Assembly (NCBI RefSeq): GCF_000759025.1
Contig: NZ_JPOS01000019.1
Span: 1 to 64,000, forward strand
Source of the DNA: Phaeodactylibacter xiamenensis
Lineage (GTDB): Bacteria > Bacteroidota > Bacteroidia > Chitinophagales > Saprospiraceae
DNA length: 64,000 nt
Reading direction: 5' to 3'
In this document: positions 8,970-17,641 of the stretch, one piece after another
Position numbering within the stretch: position 1 is the stretch's first letter
Layout of the letters: each line of letters opens with the position of its first letter
The notes under the pieces: generated by a model
Seen by the model: only the letters and a program-made list of their open reading frames with translations
Told to the model about the DNA's origin: nothing
Database searches by the model: none
Position numbers and translations under genes: made by a program

Positions 8970-9908
8970 ATGAGAAAAAATGTACTACTACTACTGATCT
9001 TCATGATACTAAGCCTGTCGGCTGCCTGGGCACAAGGCCGCGTAGGCGAGCACAGCACCCGCTACCTGCTGGTACTGGATGATGCACAACTGGATTTCGG
9101 CGTCAAGATGAACGCCGTATTTGCACTGGACGACCGGGCGCCTTTGTCCGCCAATCCCCACTTTCAGGCCATGTGGAACCTGGTCAAGCTGGGGGCCTCG
9201 CTCGAAGCCTTGCTGCAAGGCGCTGCCGAGCCGATGAGCGAGCTGGAAATGGGCGAGGAGTTCGGCCGCAATGGATACAACAAGACCGTGGCGACTTTCT
9301 TCCTTCGCTATAGCTTCGGGGAGTCTTCTGACCTGCAGCTACAGCCACAGTCTATCGAGATAGGTGCAAGCCCGGGTTACTTCCGGGAAGGCGGCAAGGG
9401 GATGAACCTCCACCTCGACTACCGGTACAGTTTTCTGAAAACCCGCTACGGTGCGGGTGGGGGCAGCCTCGACCGCCCCTTTGACTACGAAGTCTTCCTG
9501 GGGCTGCGTACCGGTTTTGACTGGAGCTTTCAGCGCTCCGAAAGTGAGGCTGGCTTTTTCCAGTTCCTCAATCAGGAAATTGAGCGGATTGCCCTGGAAA
9601 ACGAATTTACAGCCACCCAGCTGATTGCCCTGCAAGACCTTGCTGACGACAGCAAAGTGCTCCTTCCCGAAGACGTAGGCGGGAGGGCTTTCCACATCGG
9701 GCCCATTGCGGGTATTAGGTTGTCAAGGAAGCTTTTTTCGCACGGGCGCATTTTTGCGCATGGGCAAATTTTCTACGACCTGATGGATATGAGTCAGGGT
9801 CGGGAAGGGGAGGTCAACCGGCGTAGTCAACACCATGCAGCGGTACAGATGGGCATGGAATTCGCTATCGGTGGAGAAGGGCGCCGGACGAATAACAGTT
9901 TTTACTAA
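8970..9908 (+). CDS. Exported barrel-like protein of unknown function
   Basis: This 312-residue protein has a signal peptide (MRKNVLLLLIFMILSLSAAWAQ). It contains strand-like segments such as MNLHLDYRYSF, YEVFLGLRTGFDW and HAAVQMGMEFAIG, consistent with a small outer-membrane barrel. It is the third gene of the probable operon with the CHU_C surface protein and the preceding exported protein. It shares that protein's general layout (signal peptide, strand-rich body, a YxVFLGLR-like segment against YDAEVYVHFKKL), so they may be distant relatives; this is an impression, not an alignment. Confidence 0.7.
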   Translation: MRKNVLLLLIFMILSLSAAWAQGRVGEHSTRYLLVLDDAQLDFGVKMNAVFALDDRAPLSANPHFQAMWNLVKLGASLEALLQGAAEPMSELEMGEEFGRNGYNKTVATFFLRYSFGESSDLQLQPQSIEIGASPGYFREGGKGMNLHLDYRYSFLKTRYGAGGGSLDRPFDYEVFLGLRTGFDWSFQRSESEAGFFQFLNQEIERIALENEFTATQLIALQDLADDSKVLLPEDVGGRAFHIGPIAGIRLSRKLFSHGRIFAHGQIFYDLMDMSQGREGEVNRRSQHHAAVQMGMEFAIGGEGRRTNNSFY

Positions 9909-9942
9909 ACACCAACAAAGGCGAGGCTTCAAAATTTTATTT

Positions 9943-9975
9943 TGTGCTGAAAATAGCGTATTTTCGCTAAGCACA
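9943..9975. promoter_or_regulatory. Inverted repeat upstream of the acyl-CoA dehydrogenase gene
   Basis: The core AAAATA-gcg-TATTTT (9950-9964) is perfectly symmetrical and is flanked by TGTGCT (9943-9948) and AGCACA (9970-9975) with a few unpaired bases on the right. It lies 62 bp before the start codon and could be an operator for a fatty-acid regulator or an mRNA hairpin. Confidence 0.3.
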
Positions 9976-10037
9976 CATTAGTTATTTGCTAATATTTTGA
10001 GTGGTACACCGCCCTCAACTGAATAAACCAAGAAAAT

Positions 10038-11228
10038 ATGTTTTTTGAACTCACCGAAGAGCAACTGGCCGTTCAGGAAGCGGCACGCGAATTTGCCCAA
10101 AAAGAACTCAAGCCCGGCGTGATTGAGCGCGATTCCAAGCAGGAATACCCTACCGAGCAAGTCCGCAAAATGGGCGAGCTGGGTTTCCTGGGTATGATGG
10201 TATCGCCAGAGTACGGTGGCGGCGGCATGGACACGATGTCCTACGTGCTGGCCATGGAGGAAATTTCTAAGGTCGACAACTCCTGCTCGGTCATCATGTC
10301 GGTCAACAACTCTCTGGTCTGCTGGGGCATTGAAACCTACGGGACAGAAGCCCAAAAAGCAAAGTACCTGCCTAAACTGGCTACCGGCGAATGGATCGGT
10401 GCTTTCTGCCTCTCCGAGCCGGAAGCAGGCAGTGACGCCACGATGCAGCGCACCACGGCTGTGGACATGGGCGACCACTACGTACTCAATGGCACCAAAA
10501 ACTGGATTACCAACGGTGGCACTTCCAAGCTGCACCTGGTAATGGCACAGACCGACCCGGAGAAAGGGCACCGCGGCATCAACTGCTTCATTGTCGAGAC
10601 GGATTCGGAAGGCGTAGCGATTGGCGCCAAGGAAGATAAGCTGGGCATCCGTTCTTCTGACACCCACACCATCATGTACACCGATGTGAAGGTGCCTAAG
10701 GAAAACCGTATAGGCGAGGATGGCTTCGGCTTCAAGTTTGCGATGAAGACGCTGTCTGGCGGCCGGATCGGTATTGCTGCTCAGGCACTGGGTATTGCCG
10801 GTGGCGCTTACGAACTGGCGCTGAATTACTCCAGGGAACGCGAAGCCTTTGGCAAAGCGATCAGCAAGCATCAGGCGATTGCTTTCAAGCTGGCAGATAT
10901 GGCTACCGAAATTGAGGCAGCCAAGCTGATGGTGTACCGTTCGGCCTGGCTCAAAGACAACAAAATGGACTACGACATGGCAAGCTCAATGGCTAAAATG
11001 TACGCCTCAGAAGTGGCCATGCGGCATACCGTAGAAGCGGTGCAGGTGCACGGTGGCTACGGCTTTGTGAAAGAGTACCACGTTGAGCGCCTGATGCGCG
11101 ATGCAAAGATTACGCAAATCTACGAGGGTACTTCCGAGATACAGCGTGTGGTCATTTCCCGCAACATCCTGAAAGGGCAGCTCTACCTGCCAATCTTCCG
11201 GGACAGCATGCAGGAACAGGGCGTATAA
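10038..11228 (+). CDS. Acyl-CoA dehydrogenase (short/medium-chain type)
   Basis: This FAD enzyme oxidises acyl-CoA to trans-2-enoyl-CoA in fatty-acid or branched-chain amino-acid breakdown, passing electrons to ETF. All family blocks are present in 396 residues: FELTEEQLAVQEAAREFA at the N-terminus, AFCLSEPEAGSDA (residues 122-134, flavin and substrate contact), WITNG, and YEGTSEIQR (362-370) with the expected catalytic Glu at 363. The sequence most resembles butyryl/short-chain enzymes. The gene is followed by a hairpin terminator and appears monocistronic. Substrate chain length cannot be fixed from sequence alone. Confidence 0.95.
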   Translation: MFFELTEEQLAVQEAAREFAQKELKPGVIERDSKQEYPTEQVRKMGELGFLGMMVSPEYGGGGMDTMSYVLAMEEISKVDNSCSVIMSVNNSLVCWGIETYGTEAQKAKYLPKLATGEWIGAFCLSEPEAGSDATMQRTTAVDMGDHYVLNGTKNWITNGGTSKLHLVMAQTDPEKGHRGINCFIVETDSEGVAIGAKEDKLGIRSSDTHTIMYTDVKVPKENRIGEDGFGFKFAMKTLSGGRIGIAAQALGIAGGAYELALNYSREREAFGKAISKHQAIAFKLADMATEIEAAKLMVYRSAWLKDNKMDYDMASSMAKMYASEVAMRHTVEAVQVHGGYGFVKEYHVERLMRDAKITQIYEGTSEIQRVVISRNILKGQLYLPIFRDSMQEQGV

Positions 11229-11257
11229 CAGCCTCCGGGCCCGCCAAAAAGGGATAC

Positions 11258-11294
11258 AAAAGCATCTTCTCAGTATTGGGGAGGTGCTTTTGTT
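11258..11294 (+). terminator. Intrinsic terminator of the acyl-CoA dehydrogenase gene
   Basis: AAAAGCATCT (11258-11267) pairs with AGGTGCTTTT (11282-11291), with one G-U, and runs into TTTTGTTG. It lies 30 bp after the stop codon. Confidence 0.6.
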
Positions 11295-11325
11295 GATTCA
11301 GCCCAAAAACTAAGCCTCCCGTTTT

Positions 11326-11333
11326 TACGTTTG
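11326..11333 (+). promoter_or_regulatory. -7 element before the M50 protease gene
   Basis: TACGTTTG matches TAnnTTTG and lies 33 bp before ATG 11367. No TTG is found at the expected -33 distance, so this is only a candidate. Confidence 0.3.
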
Positions 11334-11366
11334 TAGATCACATTCATTCTTTACCTAACCTCACTC

Positions 11367-12497
11367 ATGAAAGGCGTTGTCCAAATTGCGAAGTTCTTCG
11401 GCATACCGGTGCAGGTCCACTGGACCTTCCTGCTCATCTTCGTATGGGTACTGGCGAAAGGGCTGGGCGAAGCCTGGGACTGGGAGACGATGGCCTGGAT
11501 GATGGGTTTTGTATTGGCCATCTTTGGCTGCGTGGTGCTGCATGAATTTGGGCATGCCCTTACGGCCCGCCGCTACGGCGTGGATACCCGCGATATCATC
11601 CTGTCGCCCATTGGTGGTGTGGCGCGCCTGGACCGCCTGCCGGAAGATCCGGTACATGAGTTTATGGTGGCCGTGGCCGGGCCAATGGTCAATGTATTTA
11701 TCGGATTGCTGCTTTCAGCTCAGCCCCTGTTGGCTTCCGAGGCAAGCCGGTCGAAGTTCTACAACTTCTTCATGAGCCTGGCTTATCCCAATTCCAATAT
11801 CTTTTCGGTGGGCTTATCGCCCTGGGATTATTTCCTCTTCGGGCTGATTTTCCTGAACGGCATCCTGGCGGTCTTCAACATGGTGCCCGCCTTCCCTATG
11901 GATGGAGGCCGGGTGTTGCGGGCGCTGCTGTCCATCCGCCTGGGCCGTCTGAAAGCTACGCGGATTGCCACTTACGTTGGGCAGGTGCTGGCGGTAGGTC
12001 TGGTCGCCTTCGGGGTATGGCAGTTCAGTATCATCACGGCGGTGATTGGTATTTTCGTGTTTGTGATGGCTGCCAATGAGTACAAAATGGTGCGCTTCGA
12101 TGGTATCCTCAGCAAACACGCCGTGGCGGATATCATGCGTCCGCAATACACCCCCCTGTATACGGATCAGCCGCTCTCCGCTGCCTTTGACCTGATGCAG
12201 CACGGCACCGAGCGCCACTTCCTCGTATTCGATGAATGGCACAACCTGACCGGCACGCTAGGCGAGCGCAGACTCGTCAAACTTGCCAAGGACAAAAAGC
12301 TTGACCCTTCCTCTACGCCCCTCAGCAGCGTCATCCGCCCTTTCCCCGATGCCCTCCTTCCCACGGACCCGCTGGATGAAGCCTACGGTAAAGTATACTG
12401 GAAGGGCCGTGGTATCCTCCCGGTCTTCCATCAGGGCAAGCTGGTAGGTGTGGTGGATGAGAATGGGCTGTCGGGGTTGTTGAAGGTGAAGCGGTAG
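11367..12497 (+). CDS. Site-2 protease family (M50, SpoIVFB/RIP-like) with CBS domain region
   Basis: A 376-residue polytopic membrane zinc metalloprotease. The zinc-binding motif HEFGH lies at residues 59-63 in a transmembrane segment, and the second metal ligand motif NMVPAFPMDGGR lies about 110 residues later. About six membrane segments occupy the first ~240 residues. The C-terminal ~125 residues (ADIMRPQYTPLYTDQPLSAAFDL onward) form a CBS pair, usually a sensor of adenine nucleotides. Members cleave membrane-bound substrates such as anti-sigma factors; the substrate here is unknown. The gene stands alone between a terminator and the AT-rich block. Confidence 0.92.
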   Translation: MKGVVQIAKFFGIPVQVHWTFLLIFVWVLAKGLGEAWDWETMAWMMGFVLAIFGCVVLHEFGHALTARRYGVDTRDIILSPIGGVARLDRLPEDPVHEFMVAVAGPMVNVFIGLLLSAQPLLASEASRSKFYNFFMSLAYPNSNIFSVGLSPWDYFLFGLIFLNGILAVFNMVPAFPMDGGRVLRALLSIRLGRLKATRIATYVGQVLAVGLVAFGVWQFSIITAVIGIFVFVMAANEYKMVRFDGILSKHAVADIMRPQYTPLYTDQPLSAAFDLMQHGTERHFLVFDEWHNLTGTLGERRLVKLAKDKKLDPSSTPLSSVIRPFPDALLPTDPLDEAYGKVYWKGRGILPVFHQGKLVGVVDENGLSGLLKVKR

Positions 12498-12536
12498 GGG
12501 GGGGATTAACCCCCGTACTTCGCTAACTTCGCTTCT

Positions 12537-13937
12537 GTGAATTTTACTTTTTCGGTTGACATCCCTTTATATTTCCATGGTGTTATCACGTTGATGGATG
12601 AAATTTATGACAGTGACTTTGGAACCTCTGCGTCATGTAATGTAAATGTAGCATGCGAACAAGGGATCGAATGGGATTGTCAAATTAGCTCAGTATGTAA
12701 AATAATTATCGGAGAAAGTTCATGTAGCGGGTCATTGATCAATAATGATTGTTGCGATTTGACTCCATATATTTTAACTGCTAATCATTGTTTTACCATT
12801 AGCGGAGTCGATCCCATAGACTGGAATTTTAGGTTTAATTACGAAAGTCCTGTATGTGATCCATCAGAGGAACCCAATCCATTACAGTGGGTTCCTTATT
12901 TTGGTGCTACCATTGATGCTAGATGGGGAGACACTGATTTTTTATTGGTAGAATTGAATGATGCCTTAAATCAAGAAGATAATCTTTCATTTTCTGGTTG
13001 GGACAGGACAACAACACCTAATCATGGTGTTGTAACATGTATACATCATCCTGCTGGCGACGTCAAAAAAATATCAATTGATAATACACCTCCCGCAACT
13101 CAAGCATTTGATTGGTTTGTCGATGATTGGGATATTGGAACTACTGAAGGTGGAAGCTCAGGGGCTTCATTATTCGGTATTAACCAACGCATTATGGGTA
13201 TTGATAGCCGAGGAGATGGACTTGAACCTTGCGATCCTGACAAAGGTACATTTTTCGGACGGTTTGATGTTTCGTGGGGAGGAAATGGAACGCCGAACTC
13301 AAGACTAATAGACTGGCTGGGAGCTTCTACAAATCCAAATACTATGGATTGTATGCAGCACCCTTTTATCGAAGGGCCAGAAGTATTATGCACTGATCCT
13401 GAAACTTATACCTTGATAAACAATATGCCTTGTGTCAAGACAGTTACTTGGCGAGTCGAACCAGCGAATTTATTTGCGTCACCGGGTAGTGGAAACGGAG
13501 TCACAGCTCCACTTTGGGGAAATAATACTTCTTCAGGGCCTGCAACTCTTATTTATACACTATCAGCCGAGGGATGTAACGATGCCGAAGTAGAGTACGA
13601 CCTATTTGTAGGAAGGCCGTGCACTTTTGAATTGCACTCATTTCCGACTGAAATATGTGTGGGCGAACAAGGGGAGACATTGTCAGGTGCAGCGAAATTT
13701 AAAGCGGATGTTTTTCCTAACCCAGCAAATGAGTTTATTGAGGTCATATGTTCGGGATATATACCTGGTACAAGAATAGCCGCCAGTCTAATTTCTACGG
13801 ATGGAAAAGTGGTAAAAACGATTGAAGAGTACTCCCATAACTTCAAAGTGGACATGGCTGATTTGCTATCCGGACTTTACGTGCTGCAATTGAATGCAGA
13901 TGGAGTGATTTATCACGAAAAAATAGTGAAGCTATGA
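12537..13937 (+). CDS. Trypsin-like serine endopeptidase with T9SS sorting domain, 5'-truncated
   Basis: The 466-residue product carries a chymotrypsin-fold protease region: catalytic His in LTANHCF (about residue 83), Asp in GDTDFLLVEL (about 133) and Ser in GGSSGASL (about 208), with the lysyl-endopeptidase-like CSGSLINN segment. The last ~80 residues are a T9SS type A domain (VFPNPANEFIEV, LLSGLYVLQL, ending KIVKL). The frame starts at a GTG with no signal peptide, and relatives carry a leader and propeptide before the SCNVNV segment, so the 5' end appears missing. The gene is AT-rich and differs in codon use from both flanks. It overlaps the next gene by 4 bp. It may be non-functional for secretion. 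Confidence 0.75.
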   Translation: MNFTFSVDIPLYFHGVITLMDEIYDSDFGTSASCNVNVACEQGIEWDCQISSVCKIIIGESSCSGSLINNDCCDLTPYILTANHCFTISGVDPIDWNFRFNYESPVCDPSEEPNPLQWVPYFGATIDARWGDTDFLLVELNDALNQEDNLSFSGWDRTTTPNHGVVTCIHHPAGDVKKISIDNTPPATQAFDWFVDDWDIGTTEGGSSGASLFGINQRIMGIDSRGDGLEPCDPDKGTFFGRFDVSWGGNGTPNSRLIDWLGASTNPNTMDCMQHPFIEGPEVLCTDPETYTLINNMPCVKTVTWRVEPANLFASPGSGNGVTAPLWGNNTSSGPATLIYTLSAEGCNDAEVEYDLFVGRPCTFELHSFPTEICVGEQGETLSGAAKFKADVFPNPANEFIEVICSGYIPGTRIAASLISTDGKVVKTIEEYSHNFKVDMADLLSGLYVLQLNADGVIYHEKIVKL

Positions 13938-14644
13938 AAAAGATATTGTTGATTACAGGGTTAATACTCGTTTCAAAATTATTACATGGACAGTCTATAA
14001 TTTTTGGCGATTGGATAGTAAGAACCAAATTTGGCATAGAAAAACACGATAAGCGATTGTTCGATTATGCTCTTAAAGAGCAATTACTGGCAGAGCAGTA
14101 TGATAAGCAATGGGGTACTTACCAAATTGAATTACTATTACAGAGAATGATAATGGCTTCAGGTATTATAGGGGTCTATGGCGGGTTTGGTCTAAACTAT
14201 GAAGTTGCTTCCTTCCGTAGACCTTTTGATCATAAGTACTTTATTGAAGGAGGTTCTGATGATATACTATTACTTCAAGACAGATACCATAAGGTAAAGG
14301 CACCGATAAATATCAATTCTTTTTTTAGAATGAGTGAACGCTTATCTGTCTCAGCTGAGATTGAATTGAATTGGCTAATTCAAAGAAGCATCATAGATTC
14401 AAGAGTAAGTAATGCTGGATTTCCATATACGGAAGCTAGGTTTGAATTGGATGATATCCAATTGAGGCTTGGAGTGAATTACAGGCTCGGCAAATTGATA
14501 GTAGGCCTGCATTCAAGGGTGGTCAACTTTCAGAAGATTGACAGGATTATCTTCAATCGTATTGTCAAAGACCCTAGAACGGACCAAATATGGGAGTGGG
14601 ATAATCCGTTGCGTTTTGACTTGACAGTGGGGTATACATGGTGA
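13934..14644 (+). CDS. Exported barrel-like protein, unknown function
   Basis: A 236-residue protein with signal peptide MKKILLITGLILVSKLLHGQ and strand-rich body (YGGFGLNYEV, LSVSAEIELNWLI, IQLRLGVNYRLGKLIVGLHS, LRFDLTVGYTW, ending in an aromatic residue) typical of small outer-membrane barrels. It starts within the stop codon of the protease gene (ATGA overlap), so the two are translationally coupled. It shares the low-GC composition of that gene, which suggests that both arrived together. I do not recognise the family. Confidence 0.65.
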   Translation: MKKILLITGLILVSKLLHGQSIIFGDWIVRTKFGIEKHDKRLFDYALKEQLLAEQYDKQWGTYQIELLLQRMIMASGIIGVYGGFGLNYEVASFRRPFDHKYFIEGGSDDILLLQDRYHKVKAPININSFFRMSERLSVSAEIELNWLIQRSIIDSRVSNAGFPYTEARFELDDIQLRLGVNYRLGKLIVGLHSRVVNFQKIDRIIFNRIVKDPRTDQIWEWDNPLRFDLTVGYTW

Positions 14645-14684
14645 AGAGAAGAATGAACTGGACATAACACGGCATAAAACGGCA

Positions 14685-14705
14685 AGTGGGGCTAAGCGCC
14701 CCACC
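14685..14705. terminator. GC-rich hairpin after the AT-rich block
   Basis: AGTGGGGC-taagc-GCCCCACC forms a strong short hairpin about 40 bp after the 14644 stop codon. There is no clear U-run. The 13 bases agtggggctaagc also occur at 4057-4069. Confidence 0.35.
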
Positions 14706-14761
14706 TGCGTTTATGCTGGCCGGTGGTGAATATGTGGATTGTATCTATTCATTCATCTGGG

Positions 14762-15106
14762 TTATCCAAAAAAACAATGGTACTTATCCTCTTTAATCAC
14801 TTCTAATAATTCCTGCAAATGTGTAGCAACGGGATAAGGTTCGTATGCCTCCCATTTTCCGCTGGCACGCATCCAGTACAAGTTCCATTCGCCACGTGAT
14901 TTGTAATAGCGTATTTTGGCAAATTCGTGATGCAGTATATTCTCGGGTTTGTCCCATTGCGGACGAATTTCATAGATTAGAGCAACACTACCGTCCCAAG
15001 AATAGCCCATATCCAATTGCTTTCGAACTTCTATTTCTTTTGGGCGAATCTGCTCTATGAATACTTTTAGTATCCCATCATTAAGATCTATCTCCTTTCC
15101 TTTCAT
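14762..15106 (-). CDS. DUF3024 family protein
   Basis: This 114-residue soluble protein matches the DUF3024 pattern: an N-terminal RPKEIEVRKQLDMGY block, a strand ending YEIRPQWDKP, then AKIRYYKSRGEWNLYWMRASGKWEAYEP and a final KEDKYHCFFG. Its biochemical role is unknown. It is the only gene of this family in the window and stands between the AT-rich block and the YqhA-family gene. Confidence 0.75.
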   Translation of the reverse strand: MKGKEIDLNDGILKVFIEQIRPKEIEVRKQLDMGYSWDGSVALIYEIRPQWDKPENILHHEFAKIRYYKSRGEWNLYWMRASGKWEAYEPYPVATHLQELLEVIKEDKYHCFFG

Positions 15107-15192
15107 AACGAATCATTAATCATTGACGGCTTATCAGAAACTATCCTCTTCACAACCCCTCTCATCAGTACAGGGCGAAGTAGTCTTCTATT

Positions 15193-15249
15193 GCACTTGT
15201 GCCATTTGCACCAGCCATACAGAGCCTTCAGGCGCTTTTGCACAAGTGC
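15193..15249. repeat. Perfect 10-bp inverted repeat with long spacer
   Basis: GCACTTGTGC (15193-15202) and GCACAAGTGC (15240-15249) are reverse complements separated by 37 bases. The right arm touches the stop codon of the yqhA-like gene, so this may be a 3' hairpin of that mRNA; no U-run follows. Confidence 0.4.
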
Positions 15250-15716
15250 TAACTTTCTTTCTTCTGCTTGATGCTCAGGAAGTAGCTCAGCCCAATAATC
15301 ACCAGCCCCAAAGCAACGCCATAACCCATAATATCGTCCTCCCCATTCCAGGTGACGACTTTGCCCATGAAGGAAATACTCATGACTAAAATCGCCACCG
15401 TAATGAGCATGACCTTGAGCTGATCCATGTTTTTGATGTTGATCCAGTCGGGCAGGCCGGCGATCGGTTTAAAGAATAGCTCATACAAGCCTACCGCTAC
15501 AAGCAGGGCGGTGATGCCGAGCAGAAAAAAATCAACAATGCCCACCACAATTACGATGATGTCTTTTTCGGAGTGCTGATTCTGCAGGATACCGCCTGCC
15601 GCGTGTACCGTCTCTACCATACCGTACAGCATTACCGCAACGGATAAGGCAAAGATGCCCAGCAGCCCAATCGCTGCCAGGCCTTTTATGCAGTAAATGA
15701 GAAACCGATTGCCCAT
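15249..15716 (-). CDS. YqhA (UPF0114) family integral membrane protein
   Basis: A 155-residue protein with about four transmembrane segments: residues ~9-33, ~50-80 (IVGIVDFFLLGITALLVAVGLYELF), ~100-118 and ~128-148. The VDFFLLG...VGLYELF core and the PDWINIKNMDQLK loop are typical of the YqhA/UPF0114 family. No function is firmly established. It is separated by about 140 bp from the DUF3024 gene and probably stands alone. Confidence 0.8.
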   Translation of the reverse strand: MGNRFLIYCIKGLAAIGLLGIFALSVAVMLYGMVETVHAAGGILQNQHSEKDIIVIVVGIVDFFLLGITALLVAVGLYELFFKPIAGLPDWINIKNMDQLKVMLITVAILVMSISFMGKVVTWNGEDDIMGYGVALGLVIIGLSYFLSIKQKKES

Positions 15717-15888
15717 AGTTGTTTTTATATATAGTTGACAGTTGGTTACTATGCTTCTAAGTCGGGGGCGGTGGGTAAGCAGTCTACCTGTACAGACTTG
15801 TAAATAGAAAACTGTACTTTATTGACCCAATAAATTGAAGGGCATAAAGATAAAAAGATAATAGGGTGCAATTACCAACAATATCTAC

Positions 15889-15985
15889 TTACTCTTGCAT
15901 CAATTTAAGAAATGCCGCCGCTTTTTGGACATTGACCTTGGGAAAAGATAGATCGTGTAGTACATTAAAGTGTTTATCATTACTT
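15889..15985 (-). pseudogene. 3' fragment of the PIN toxin gene, separated by the IS insertion
   Basis: Read on the minus strand from the IS edge, this piece continues the interrupted PIN gene in frame: the codons give DKHFNVLHDLSFPKVNVQKA, about ten more residues, then the stop at 15889-15891. When joined to the 5' part at 17320-17635 after removing one target-site copy, the reading frame is restored to about 136 residues, the usual size of this PIN family (COG1569-like). Confidence 0.85.
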
Positions 15986-15986
15986 A

Positions 15987-17318
15987 CTGACCTTTCGCAC
16001 GCGAAATATTTGGAAAATTGATTAATAATGTCAGGGCAGTTATCTTGCAGCTCAAAGGAGCGAAAGATGAAAGACCCAAAGTTACTAGACTTGTATTCGG
16101 ACTACCTGCTGGCATCGTTTCGCATGGCGACAGCCACCGGCTTGTCCGAGCTGACCGATCAGGCACTGAGCCATGACAAGATCAGCCGTTTTTTAGGGCA
16201 GGAAGCCTTCACGGCAAAGGACTATTGGCGTTGCATAAAGCCTTTGGTACGTAAAGTGGAGCACCCGGACGCGGTCATCAAGATAGATGACACGATCGAG
16301 GAGAAGCCGCACTCTACGGAGAATGAAGTGGTCACTTGGCACTGGGACCACTCCAAGAAGCCGAAAGCGGGGCACACCAAAGGGATCAACATCCTGAATT
16401 TCCTTTACCAGAGCCCACAGGGCATAGAGCTGCCTGTTGCTTTTGAGATCGTGCGCAAGTCGCAAGAATACGTGGATACCAAAAGCGGGCAGGTAAAGAA
16501 GCGCAGCCCCCGCAGCAAGAACGAGATGCTGCGCGACCAGCTTTTTGCACTTGTCAAATACAACCGCGTGCCCTTCCGCTATGTGGTCTGGGACACTTGG
16601 TTTGCTGCCAAGGAGAACTTTGAGTTCGTGCACTATGAGCTGGGCAAGCATTTTATCAGTGCCTTAAAGAGCAACCGCAAGGCTGCCCTTACCATGGAAG
16701 ACAAACTGGAAGGCAAGTTCCACCGAGTCGACGGGCTAGAACTGCAAGCAGGCCAGGCCATTACTGTTTACCTTAAAGGGCTGGACTTCCAAGTCCAGCT
16801 GGTCAAACAGGTCTTTATAAACCAAGACGGCTCAACTGGAGACTTGTACCTGGTCACCAACGATCTGGAGCTAAGCGGCCCAGCTATCTGCACAACCTAC
16901 GGGACACGCTGGGGAGTGGAGGTATTCCACAAATCGCTCAAACAAAACGTGGGGCTGGAAAAGTCCCCCACCAAGCACGAGACATCCCAGTGCAACCATG
17001 TTTTTGCTGCCATGATTGCCTGGACTAAACTCGAACTGCTGTCTGCAAAAGAGCAGACCAACCACTTTGCCCTAAAAACCAAAATTTATGTCAATGCCCT
17101 CAGGGCGGCTTTTCAAGAGGTGCAAAGGCTCAAAGCCTATGTCCCTGCAATTGGACCGCCGGATGGGCTAGCCACCCCTCTTTTGGGGTAAGGCTTTGAT
17201 TAACTTGTTCATGCGAGTGCTTTTTCAGTGCCATGCACTGAGCGGGCTTGCTGTGCCAAGCACCCTGAATACTGCTAATTTTTTCAATTATCATAACCTT
17301 TCGCGTGCGAAAGGTCAG
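15987..17318 (+). mobile_element. Insertion sequence of the IS701 type (1332 bp), intact
   Basis: The ends are perfect 20-bp inverted repeats, CTGACCTTTCGCACGCGAAA at 15987-16006 and its complement at 17299-17318. They are flanked by direct repeats TTACTTA at 15980-15986 and 17319-17325. Depending on where the end is drawn, the duplication is 7 bp (as given) or 5 bp (TACTT). One transposase gene fills the element. The insertion splits a PIN toxin gene. Confidence 0.92.
16067..17191 (+). CDS. IS701-like DDE transposase
   Basis: About 374 residues from ATG 16067, which is preceded by AAAGGAG; the frame opens 39 bases earlier. The catalytic triad is visible: Asp in VIKIDDTIEEKP, Asp in VVWDTWFAAKENF, and Glu in the RWGVEVFHKSLKQ segment typical of IS4/IS701-class transposases. 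The length is in the usual range, with no stops or frameshifts, so the enzyme may be active. It lies inside perfect terminal repeats. GC content is similar to the chromosome average. Confidence 0.92.
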   Translation: MKDPKLLDLYSDYLLASFRMATATGLSELTDQALSHDKISRFLGQEAFTAKDYWRCIKPLVRKVEHPDAVIKIDDTIEEKPHSTENEVVTWHWDHSKKPKAGHTKGINILNFLYQSPQGIELPVAFEIVRKSQEYVDTKSGQVKKRSPRSKNEMLRDQLFALVKYNRVPFRYVVWDTWFAAKENFEFVHYELGKHFISALKSNRKAALTMEDKLEGKFHRVDGLELQAGQAITVYLKGLDFQVQLVKQVFINQDGSTGDLYLVTNDLELSGPAICTTYGTRWGVEVFHKSLKQNVGLEKSPTKHETSQCNHVFAAMIAWTKLELLSAKEQTNHFALKTKIYVNALRAAFQEVQRLKAYVPAIGPPDGLATPLLG

Positions 17319-17635
17319 TTACTTACAATAAAGTCAGCATTACTCGCGATCGCGCAGTCTACAAATTTATTATCGTCCGCATCTGACTCGACGAGCTGCC
17401 ATTTGAAGTACTTGGTAGTCCAAAGAACGTTTGGAGCATTTTCTATAAGCTGCAAAGCGTACTCTGTTAATTCATTGCCCATATGCCTGGACAAGACCTC
17501 TTCATACTCTGCAAGAATATCTGTCGTGACGCAAAGTTTGTACCTCTCCGTAATAAAGGCATCGAAAATTGGGCGAAACCTGGATTTCGGAGAAATGGAA
17601 ACGAGTAGCACATTAGTATCCAGCACCACTTTCAC
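17315..17635 (-). pseudogene. PIN-domain toxin, 5' part (interrupted by the IS701-type element)
   Basis: The 106 codons encode the N-terminal three quarters of a PIN ribonuclease of the PIN_3/COG1569 type: MKVVLDTNVLLVSISPKS with the first acidic residue (LDTN), a central Glu in ILAEYEEVLSR, and ESDADDNKFVDCAIASNADFIV with the Asp cluster. The frame hits a stop created by the IS end. The 3' part is at 15889-15985. Start is GTG at 17633-17635, six bases after the stop codon of the antitoxin gene, so the two were co-transcribed. Without the last ~30 residues the toxin is probably inactive. Confidence 0.88.
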
Positions 17636-17641
17636 AATAGC

